This document shows positions 1 to 8,407 of a DNA stretch of 14,544 bases, piece by piece. Every line of letters begins with the position of its first letter. The stretch's first letter is position 1. The notes beneath the pieces are model-generated. The model was given only the letters and a program-made list of their open reading frames with translations. It had not been told where the DNA came from and ran no database searches. The stretch is from Monoraphidium neglectum (Eukaryota > Chlorophyta > Chlorophyceae > Sphaeropleales > Selenastraceae): assembly GCF_000611645.1 (NCBI RefSeq), contig NW_014012681.1:4611-19154 (forward strand), in the 5' to 3' direction. The position numbers and the translations under genes were made by a program.

Positions 1-291
1 GGGCACGAGCGAGCTCGTTGAGGGCGTACACCGTTGCGGGGCCGCTGGATGGTTCGCCACCTGTTTTGGTGGAGGGTGAAGGTCCCGCATTGACCCAACC
101 ACGCCAGCTCCACATTTCGGCGCCACACAGGCGCAGCACGCGTCGCCCCCGCCACGCCTCAAGTCAAGGCGTGCAGCAGAGGGCGACCCTACGCCACCAT
201 GCAAGTACACACAATGCCGCCACTGCCCTGGACGCCATGCGTTCCTGTCGCAACCCCATTTGTCCCCCTCGCCCTGAAGACAGCTGCGCAC

Positions 292-962
292 CGTCTGGCC
301 CTTCTGGAGGTAGAACGGCCGCACGCTGCCATCGCCAAGGCGGCCGTCACCCAGCGACACGATATCGCCTGCAGAGCGCGGGGCGGACACCCGTCACGGC
401 TGGGACCCGGACAGCAGGGCCTTGCAAGGTTGTCGCGCCTTTTTTTGTAAAGGGTGCCAATGGCAGCGGGCCAAGGCAGTAACCAGCCGTGCGCGGCCCT
501 GCCCAGTCTTCTCAACACGCTCGACATTCTCACAATCACCGAAGTGACACTCAACACACACATATACACCGCCTACAGAACAGGGCCCACCTGACGTGGG
601 TCGCTTCTGCGCCGATATCGGGAGCAGGATGCCACCGCGGGTCTTCTCTTCCTGCTGCCCCACTTTGACCAGGACGCGCTCCCCCTTGGGGATGATCTGC
701 ATGCGCCGCCGCACGCCGCGGGGACGGGCCATTTGCCACAGGCCAATGCAGGCAGAAGATAAACGTACGTCATATCCCGGATAAGCATCCAATACCATAA
801 AAGAGCGCCACAAGCCGACGCGCCTCCACTACGATCGCTCTGGAAGCCCACCTGCTTGAAGCCGGTGGGGATTTCCAGGGCCTCGGCGCGAACCACCACA
901 AATCTGCGGCGGTTCACTGCATGTGAGCAGCTGAACGGGCTGCGGGCCAGCACGGTCTGCAT
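292..962 (-). CDS. Chloroplast Cpn10/Cpn20-type co-chaperonin (GroES family), 5' part
   Basis: GroES-type co-chaperonin: the lid that caps the Cpn60 folding chamber, here in the chloroplast stroma. Exons read on the minus strand: 962-852, 696-591 and 368-292, with introns of 155 and 222 nt. The joined frame gives 98 aa. Residues 1-27 are Ser/Arg/Val-rich and end in FVVVRAEA, a typical transit-peptide end. Then come IIPKGERVLVKVG, the mobile-loop region EEKTRGGILLP, SAQKRPTSGDIVSLGDG and PFYLQKGQT, the classic order of a Cpn10 domain. The exon joins restore conserved text (GFKQ-IIPKG and KRPTSG-DIVSLG), which supports them. The next family block (usually V-[LIV]-Y-S-K/R-F) is not recognisable in 1-291, so the 3' end lies outside the window. 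The window cannot show whether this is a single-domain Cpn10 or a tandem-domain Cpn20. An in-frame ATG 35 codons upstream (1067) exists; 962 is preferred because it gives a normal transit peptide and has A at -3. Confidence 0.92.
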
Positions 963-1005
963 GTTGAGCTGCTGCAATGAGTCGAGTAAGGCACACGGCA
1001 GGTGC

Positions 1006-1012
1006 AAATATA
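1006..1012 (-). promoter_or_regulatory. Possible TATA box of the co-chaperonin gene
   Basis: The minus strand reads TATATTT 44 nt upstream of the ATG at 962, in a stretch more AT-rich than its surroundings. If real, the 5' UTR would be very short. The only support is the motif and its position; chance occurrence is quite possible. Confidence 0.22.
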
Positions 1013-2201
1013 GGTATCGGACGACAATTATCGTGCCTGATTGCCTAACGCACAGCAGCACGTGCAATATGCATCAAGCCCGCTATGCATGGGTCGGCTT
1101 CCAGACAAGTCCTCCGCTCTGTCTGGGGCGTCGCCGCCGCTGCACAATGGATGTGTCAGCCTCCGTCAACTGTGTGCTGCTTGCCATTACACATAGACCT
1201 CCCGATTTTGCCACTTCGGCAACACTGCACACCACATACACTAGATGAGTAAACAGCAGGTAAGAAGCAAGTCAGAAGATAGTGCCGGTAGCCAATCCAT
1301 TCACCCCTGTGGGGTTGTCATGGTCGACTGTAACACGCCATGCCGCGGTTACAGCGTCCCTTGAGCTTCATGCTGCCTACCAATGCTAGAAATATGCAGC
1401 AGTGGGTGAGCGCCGCAGCAGCAGGCGTCACTCTGCCACATGCAGAAAAGCTGTGTGGTGGTGATAGCGCGTTCATTGAGGCCCAAACACCAATGCAATT
1501 GACTGGGCTTCAAAATGTGAGAGCAATTGGATCTGGAACAGCTGAGTTGCAGCCTGAAGTTGGGTGCGGGGCAGCTACAGCGATGAGGTGATGGTGCGAC
1601 CGCGCCTGAGGTGCCGGACCAAGGCATTCTTTGCCTGTTGTGGAGGAGCGGCCCCTGCAAGCTGCAGCAAACTTGAAGCTGAGAGATCTGTGAGGCACCT
1701 GACATGGCTTCAGTGTCAGCTGAGGGGTAGGCATCCATGGCAAATGTAGGGCTGCTGCGGTGACGATGTGGGGGGGCGCTTTGTAGCCCTATTTGAGCTC
1801 CCTATGTGAGCAACAAATACGCGACATTGAACCCCACTCCCGTCCTGGCCACTCCTGCATCAAAAAAGGCCAACGCAAGGTTGCAATGCGCCCGCGCCCC
1901 TGCTGCAGCACTGCTCTTTGTGGAGCAGGACGTCACCCCACAAGCAGTGGTTGGCGCGGTCGGCGGATCCACGTGCGGCCCTGGTGGTTTTGGTGTCATG
2001 CAGTGGTGGCAGGCTGCATTGATAGCACATCCTCCTGGCTGCATTAGGCGCGCAAGACAAGGTGTGCATGCACGTCCGCAAAAAAAGACACTGCACAGGC
2101 TCTTTGTATCCCTCGCCCCCAGCTTGTGCCTTGTGCCTCTGTGCATCGAGCCTCCCTCCCATCCGTCCCTGCGTACCCTCAACCGCATCTGCAGCTGCGT
2201 G

Positions 2202-2206
2202 TTACA
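2202..2206 (-). terminator. Candidate UGUAA polyadenylation signal for TBP
   Basis: TGTAA on the minus strand, about 376 nt beyond the TBP stop codon and the first such motif after it. UGUAA is the usual poly(A) signal in green algae. A 5-mer occurs often by chance, so this is only a candidate. Confidence 0.3.
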
Positions 2207-2581
2207 TGTTCGCAGCAACACCGCAGACACGGGGCCAAGGTGAAAAAATAGTGCGCCGCCTAGCAACACGGGTATGCGCGGCGGTGTGCAGACTGTAAAG
2301 AAGCAAGTGCCAAGCGCTGCCGCACTGAGAACGGACAATTGACTGCTGCATCACGCACAGGTGGTGGTTACCCAGGATGCCGCACACATCACCACAAACT
2401 GGGGCGAGGACACGAGGCGATGGCAACAGGCCTGACGCGCAATATACGAACGGGACGACGCGCCAAACGGCCTGCTGCGTGGTAGGCGAAGTAAGCCTGT
2501 CTCAACGTGGTGTGCCCCGACAAGGGTACACCCCAATGGCGACGCAATGGCGCCGCGACTGAGGGCCCCAACGCAGCGTGC

Positions 2582-4518
2582 CTACTGCGGCGGCAGCCGA
2601 CTGGGCAGCACCGGCGCCTTCGGCGCTGCCAGTGACGGCAGCGTGGGAAGCGCCGTGGGCGCCTGGTACGCCGGGGTCGCCGGCGGCACATAGGCAGGCG
2701 TGGCAGGCGGGGGCTGGTACGCGGGGGTGGAGGGCGGCATGTAAGCGGGCGTCGCTGGCGGCACATGCGAGGGGGTGGCGGGCGGCACGCCGTGCTCGCC
2801 GCCCCCGGCTGCACCGGATGAAGGGCCTGCAGCGGCTGCCGCTGCTGCTGCCGGGGGAGCAGGCCCGCCAGGCGCGCGCCGCGCTGGTGGCATCATGCCT
2901 GCAGCTGGCGGTGGCATGGCACCCCTGCCGCTGGAGCCTGCGCCCCCACCGCCTCCGCCCGCCGCGCCGCTGCCGCTGCCACTGGGCCCCGCGCCCGTGC
3001 CGCCAGCGGCGCCGGGCGGGGCTGGCAGCGCTGCCGCGTTCCCGGGCGCCGCTAGCTGCTGCATGCCCTCTGTTGGGCCCTTCTTCTTGAACTCCTGAAG
3101 CGTGGCGTATATGTTTTCAAAGGCGGTGTAGATGTCGTCGCGCTTCTTGGCGCCGGTCAGCACCACCTTGCCGCTGACGAATATGAGCAGCACGATCTTG
3201 GGCTGCTTCATGCGGTATATCAGGCCCGGGAACAGCTCCGGCTCGTACTGCAACGCATGGAGGAGAGCGGAGGGGATGAGGTACATGCCGCAGGGCAAGG
3301 AGGGCAGGCGAGGGCAGACGCAGGCGCGCAAACGTCCCCACAGAACATGGCTGCAGACCAGCGCAGGCCGGCGTACGCCTTCGCTCAAGGCAGCACCATA
3401 ACGCCCATGTGCGCAGCCGCGGCAGTGCCACCTGCAGCCTTGCACGTCCCCACCCCTGCGCCCCAACCCCTCGGCCCCAGCCCCCTGCGCGCCGCCCTGT
3501 GCGGCGCACCGTGGCGAAGTAGGCGTGTGAGTACTGCAGGCCCTCCAGGCGGATGGGGAACTTGACGTCGCAGGAGGCCACGACGTTCTGGATGGTGAAC
3601 TCCTTGAACTCCGCCTCAAAGCCCAGGCGCTGGATGATGCGGCAGTACTGCGCGCAAGGGCAACAAGGACGAGCACGGCGGCGCTCGGGAACGGCTGCGC
3701 GGGCGCGGCTCAGAGTGACGTGTGCACGCGTCAGGGGGAAGGGGGCGCCTGCTTGCATGCGACGCCGAGATTTCGACGCACCACCACTGCTGGCAGGTCG
3801 CTACATTGATGCACCAACCCCACTTCCCGTGCCCGTCTGCACGACGCACTTTTTTAGCCGCAAGCTTGGACTCCTGCTCGCTCTTGGCGCCGGTGCACAC
3901 CATCTTCCCAGACCCAAAGATGAGAGCTGTCGTCTTGGGTTCCCGAATGCGCATGATCACCGCCGCAAACCGCTGCGGGCGCGTGGGGTGTGCAAATCGG
4001 GGCAGCTTGCGCGGTGAGCAGCAGGCAGCTGCTGGGATCAGGCCATTGCTCCTGGTTCAGCGGAAGACATTCCCCCGAACACGCGAGCACCCAAAACATG
4101 AAGCCTCAGTGAAAAAGGCCGTGCGCGGGGCGCACGAGCGCCGGAGAAAGGCACCGCTTGTGCTGCCCAGAGCTTGAACATGCCGCACGCTGAAAGCACG
4201 CTGCAGCGCTGCGGGTCGCCGCGCTGCCCCGGCCCCAGCAGGCACCTTGGGGTTGTACTCAGCGTTGCGCGCGTGCAGCGCGATCTCTTTCAGGTCCAGC
4301 TTACACCCGAGGTTGACTGTTGCGACGACATTCTGCAGCACCGGCACGATACCCGAGGGGTGCTTCGTGCGATCGACCTCCGGCTCTGCTGCACCCGCGC
4401 CACCGGCAGCAATGTCTGCAGCGCCGCTGGCCAGCGCAAGAGCAACGTCGTCGCCAGTGTTAACGGCGTTGGTGAGGTTGACAAGCGCCGCCACGCTGTC
4501 CCCGGAGGCACCTGCCAT
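2582..4518 (-). CDS. TBP: TATA-box binding protein (TBP) with long C-terminal repeat tail
   Basis: TBP binds the TATA element as a saddle and nucleates TFIID/TFIIIB/SL1-type complexes in the nucleus. Four exons on the minus strand (4518-4246, 3972-3850, 3647-3510, 3247-2582) join in phase 0 to 399 aa. Residues 1-54 are a variable Ala/Gly/Asp-rich N-terminus. Residues about 55-235 are the two-repeat core: [94 protein letters not shown] and [17 protein letters not shown]. The four DNA-kinking phenylalanines fall at 93, 110, 184 and 201. Their spacing (17, 74, 17) equals that of yeast F99/F116/F190/F207, which validates every splice join. Canonical TBP ends just after the EFRK-like motif (here EFKKK). 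This protein continues for about 165 residues: first Gly/Ala/Pro-rich, then Y-X-P-P-[AS]-T-P-A repeats, to a TAG stop. The ATG at 4518 follows an in-frame TGA and has context GCAGCCATGG. Introns are 273, 202 and 262 nt. Confidence 0.96.
2666..2788 (-). repeat. Tandem octad repeat coding for PPATPAY-type units in the TBP tail
   Basis: This encodes TBP residues 332-372: [41 protein letters not shown]. That is four 24-nt units plus one 27-nt unit. Amino-acid periodicity is kept although the nucleotides vary, so the repeat seems held at protein level. Each unit carries a Thr-Pro (one a Ser-Thr-Pro), and four carry Tyr. Confidence 0.9.
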
Positions 4519-5430
4519 GGCTGCTGCTGCCCCCGGTGAGGAGGGTCTGGATCAAGCGCGGCGGTGCGCGCCTGCGGCAGGCGGCGTTGCGCAACCTGAG
4601 CGCCTGCTGCTTGGCCGCAGCACATGGCAGGGCAGGCACGACTTCCAATAGGTCAGAAAAATATCCATACCGTGCTGGTGGGTCTGAACCCACATGCAGT
4701 GAACTACAGACGCCCCCCCGCCAAAGCAGAGCGGCCGGTGTAAGGGGGGTTGTTGCACCTGATGCGGGCCTCGCAGTACAAAACGGATACTAATCAACTA
4801 GATGAAAGCTTTGGTGGGCGAGCAAGGCACGAGGAGGGATGTGGGCACGAGCAGGGAGGAAGGATCCGCAAAAGGAGCGAATGAAGTGAACAAAGGTTGA
4901 TATGGTGTATCTCTTGAAAGATGAACATAAAGGAATGTGCAGCTAGCCATGCGTTTTTCCCTACGCTGTCCTCTCGCACTCCCGCCCTCTTGAGTCACGC
5001 GGCGCTTCTCGACCCCAAATGCGCTCACACAGCACATACCGCATGCACCAGACCGCGATGCAAATGAATCAAGCATGCCTGATGCGGTATGGTTGTGATG
5101 CAACTTGCAAGCACCCTGCAACAACTGCCATTGCACATCAGTGTCGCACTGCGCGGACCAGAGTTCTCCCAGTCAGATCTCCACTTCCGCAGCTGTCTGA
5201 TATGCTCTGTTTGATTCCCACCGCCCTGCATTGGCCCCCCTTGTTGAATTTAGTAACACACGCATGTGCTAGATACCATGACAAATTTTGCACTTGTGAA
5301 GCTTCCTGTATACACTTCGCACCACCACGATCTGCAGTGCTGCGGAGTGCGGCACTTCTATGGTCGATGCCCGCTTTATGAGTGAATTAAGATGCCAAGG
5401 TGCTCCCTTCGTTGCGATTTTGAACCCCCA

Positions 5431-5478
5431 CTTGATTTTTGAATGAAAGTAGAGCTTGAGTTTTTGAATGAATGGCAG
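5431..5478. repeat. Imperfect 24-nt tandem duplication, AT-rich
   Basis: Two adjacent 24-nt stretches both begin CTTGA and contain TTTTTGAATGAA, then diverge. They lie in the most AT-rich part of the spacer upstream of TBP. No function can be assigned. Confidence 0.5.
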
Positions 5479-7163
5479 CCTCGCAAAGCCAAAATTCCCC
5501 AGACACAGGGAACTTGCCTGATCAGCCAACAGCTACACTACAACACCCCCTGCTCAAGTCACTCGCAACCAGCCTGACATGAGCTCACTCTTGTGCATGC
5601 GCCTCTCATAGTGTACATTGCCCACGCATTCGTCCTCTGTAAAGTCATGCACGGCATCACATCACATGATATCAAATTGCTTCACAATTCGCCAGCGGCA
5701 AGGGAAATAACCCCTCAGCAGGAAGGGCGAAGACCTTGGCGTCTACCAGAGGATGCCTCAGCTAGAATAGGAGGAGGAGGAAGCGGGGGCAGTCAGGTTC
5801 GGAACTTGCAGGGGCACACTCCAGGTGAACGGGGACAACGATCCCTATGGTAGAACAGTCCTGCATCACAACAGTCAAACATGACATGCTTGCACACGAG
5901 GTTGCCGCAACCGTGAGGCGGTCCAACACGCAGATGAGCGCGTTGAACCACTTTTCAGTGGGGGAATTTCAAAGCCTGGCCTAACACCAAGCAAACTATC
6001 AAACGCTTTTCCCTTGAGGGGCCAAGGAGAACACCCCCTGCATGCCAGAGCGCAAATTTACAAGCAGCTTCACAGCAGGCCAAAGGCTTGTAGCACCCGC
6101 AAAAACGCGACAGTCAAACGCAGGTCAAATAATGCCACAAGCAGGGGTCACTCCGTGATTTCCCAGCTTCACACCATACACTGGCCTGGCACACCATAAG
6201 ACTAGATATCAGTGGGACGGTGCCCACGCCGAGACCTACACTGCGCTTCCAGCAGCTGCACTTCAATATGCTGTGAGACCGCCGAAACAGCACAGCCTCG
6301 TATGAGACCTACACGTGTGCGGAGCCCGGGAGACGACGGAGGGGACGCTGACTCCCCGCACAATATTCCTTGCACGCATGGCTATTGTCATTGTCTTTAA
6401 ATATACAGGCCGCCAAAAACAATTGCGTCCAATCCACAGGGGCCTCGCGTACTTGCACTACCAAGCAGACCGAGTGAGGGAATCAGACAACATAGCAGAC
6501 CAAGCAGAGAAGGCAGCTAGCCACGGCCGGCAAGGCCTTCGCCACGAACGCAGTGGCGCTGTGCTGTTGTGGCTTTTAGGCCCGGGCGCTGTGAGGGTCG
6601 CAGCGCCGGGGCCAAAGCAGCTCAATCAGCTGGGCAAGGCAGGGTAGTGATGGCGGGCTAAGCATGCTGTGCCTCTGCGTATGCCAATGCTGAAAGCATT
6701 CCAGTATTCATCTCTGCACCTATCGCCGACCAACAACACCGCCAGCCTCAGGCTGCCTGCGTGCGCAACCCCATGGAATCCGTGCTGCAAACATCATAAT
6801 AGTACAGCGTGTAGTTGCAACCCCGCCAACACCGCTCACGGCCTGCTGTTCAGCTCCCGCCGCCGACCTCCTTGAACTGCAGTAGCACGCTATGTTGCCC
6901 GCAGCACTTGTCCCGCTACTTGCTGCCCAGCACCGATACATGCGCCGCCGCCCGTGCTGCAATTCACTTGGTCTTGATCACTTGCACTGTCCAGGAAGTG
7001 AACTGGCCTGCCGTGCGTGTGCATTACGCTGCTAGGACAGCTGCCGGACTACGGTCGCTCGATACTGATCATGACACCTCAATTGTATCTGCAGCAGAAA
7101 GCGGCGGCTGCTGTGCATGGATGTGCTGGGCCACTGCCATCTCAGCCCTTCTTTTTCCTGCAG

Positions 7164-7327
7164 CTCCTTGTGCAGCCGCCACATCCGCGCGGCTCCACCT
7201 CCGCCACCACAAGGTCGCTGCGCTCAAGAGCGCCGAAGAGCAGTCATGCGAAGCTGTGTATGCATTACACAGCGCGGCTATGAAGCACCTTGTGTACAAA
7301 TCACTCCCATGGCTCCGAGCGCAATGA
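7164..7327 (+). CDS. Possible unassigned 3' exon (hypothetical)
   Basis: A pyrimidine-rich acceptor-like sequence ends at 7163 (CTTCTTTTTCCTGCAG). It is followed by an open frame to TGA at 7325-7327. The frame has many G/C third positions in its first half and reads like a helical segment (HHKVAALKSAEEQ, AVYALHSAAMKHLVYK). The reading enters in phase 1. I found no convincing upstream exon or start and recognise no family. It could equally be a chance frame in a fairly GC-rich spacer. Confidence 0.15.
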
Positions 7328-7702
7328 GTTCTATTGATACTTTATAATACGATCCCGTCGCAAACATTCAGATGCTTGTATTTGAGATAGCGGCGGTGAA
7401 CTGCATGAACGGGGTTAGTCAGCCAGGTCAATCTTGCAAATGATCGTCAATGCTGACGCTGACTCCCCAATATGGCGATGCCAGGAGCGCAGTGGACTTT
7501 CTAGGCGGTGTCAAAAGTTAGGCGTTAGGGGCGTAGTATGACCGCCCTTGATGTGTGGCTTCTGGCTAGGCTTGCAGTCAGACGAGCGCTTTCAGTGTCA
7601 AGGCAGAAGTTGTGCCATGCGAAGCGTGGGACTTGTTGTCCGTCAGTCCCTGTCTGTGGCAGAAGCCAACTTCTTTTACACACATATTACATCGTCTTTA
7701 GC

Positions 7703-8290
7703 ATGCAGACAGGCCCGCCAACACTAATCGAGATTGCTCAGCGCTCCTTGTTGAACGCTTTGTGCGGGGGAGCCGTGCCGCCAAACTTGCAGCTTGGGGT
7801 GCTGCCTGAGCACATCTGCGTTCAACTCTTGCAAGGTGAGGAGGTGGTGCGAGCGGGGAGGATGGCGGTGGGTCCCAGGCAGTCCCGGTCCGCTTCAAGA
7901 AGCAAACACAAAGGCTGTCATACGGTGTTTTGACTCATGTGTTGTGTGGCTCCGTCCGCGGCAGGTGTTCTGCGCGAAGGTCGCTTGAATCCGCGCCTCT
8001 GCTCGGTGTTCGTGGCCACTGGCCACGACCTGGTCCTGCAGCAGATTCAGGTGGGCTTCCTAGCGAGGCTGTACGGCTGCAGACGCCGCCTGAGCAGCTT
8101 TGGTCGCGCGTGGGTCCGCAAGGCGTACCCGCAAGGCGCAGGTTGCGGAGGGGGCTGTTCCTGAGTCGCCACCGTATGCCGCGCTCGGTTTTGCCTGACA
8201 TGTGTGCAGGCCCTCAATATACGGGAGCCGCCGCCCCTGATCCCGGACACTCGCAACCCGTGGCTTGGGGACGAGAGCCGCCGCTGGTGA
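7703..8290 (+). CDS. Hypothetical 99-aa protein, three exons
   Basis: Exons 7703-7835, 7965-8050 and 8210-8290 join with good GT/AG sites (phases 1 and 0) to exactly 99 codons plus TGA. The protein contains PPTLIEIAQRSLLNAL, LPEHICVQLLQGVLREG, LNPRLCSVFVA, HDLVLQQIQALNI and a C-terminal NPWLGDESRRW. The pattern LPEHI..LLQ..L..G.L.P.L...F resembles the short helical F-box or box-like motif found before leucine-rich regions, but it is too short and degenerate to name. The chief support for a real gene is that both introns maintain the frame and join plausible hydrophobic helices. The first ATG in the frame after the acceptor-like TCTTTAG is at 7703; an upstream non-coding or coding exon is possible. 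No signal peptide or membrane segment is seen. The stop lies 117 nt before the methyltransferase ATG and in the same frame, so the two may share a transcript or be one protein. Confidence 0.5.
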
Positions 8291-8407
8291 TGCATCTGTG
8301 AGCTGTCGACAGGCCCTCACTGTGCCACACTGGCATCAGGTGGCCCGCGCGCGGGCCGGGTCCCCAGCATTGGTGGACCCGACGGCTGCGACGCCAGTGG
8401 CAGGGCG

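Larger units (their letters stand above)
963..2581. other. Spacer without a supported gene (promoter of co-chaperonin, 3' UTR of TBP)
   Basis: About 1.6 kb between the co-chaperonin start and the TBP stop, both on the minus strand. Short open frames exist on both strands (for example 1802-2338 minus and 1806-2243 plus), but none shows a recognisable domain or conserved motif, and opposite-strand frames overlap. The stretch next to 2581 is expected to hold the TBP 3' UTR. I see no tRNA, rRNA or transposon signature. Confidence 0.5.
4519..7702. other. 3.2-kb stretch without a supported gene
   Basis: This lies between the divergent starts of TBP (minus) and the 99-aa gene (plus), so it must hold both promoters. 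It is clearly less GC-rich than the exons. From about 5000 to 7300 the plus strand looks rich in A and C; for example 6061-6120 has 21 A and 6 T. Short open frames are present on both strands without recognisable domains. The longest is 6815-7327 plus (170 codons); its last part, after a strong acceptor-like CTTCTTTTTCCTGCAG ending at 7163, has the most protein-like reading. I could not find tRNA, snRNA, 5S or transposon signatures. Confidence 0.45.

Noticed and set aside
1..12. The window starts with GGGCACGAG, like an old cDNA-library adaptor remnant.
   Set aside because: The sequence continues into ordinary intron-bearing genomic DNA; the resemblance is short and most likely coincidental.
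2578..3098. Long plus-strand open frames opposite the last TBP exon (170 and 107 codons).
   Set aside because: They are antisense shadows of a GC-rich exon with Ala/Pro/Gly-rich codons; the minus frame alone shows TBP motifs and the protein-level repeat.
4679..4694. GGGTCTGAACCC near the TBP 5' side, resembling a tRNA T-loop or a small hairpin.
   Set aside because: No matching acceptor, D and anticodon arms can be placed around it; it is only a short imperfect palindrome.
6344..7468. GACGCTGACTCCCC occurs twice (6344-6357 and 7455-7468), which could suggest a dispersed repeat.
   Set aside because: A single shared 14-mer is about what chance allows in a window this size, and the flanks do not match beyond a few bases.
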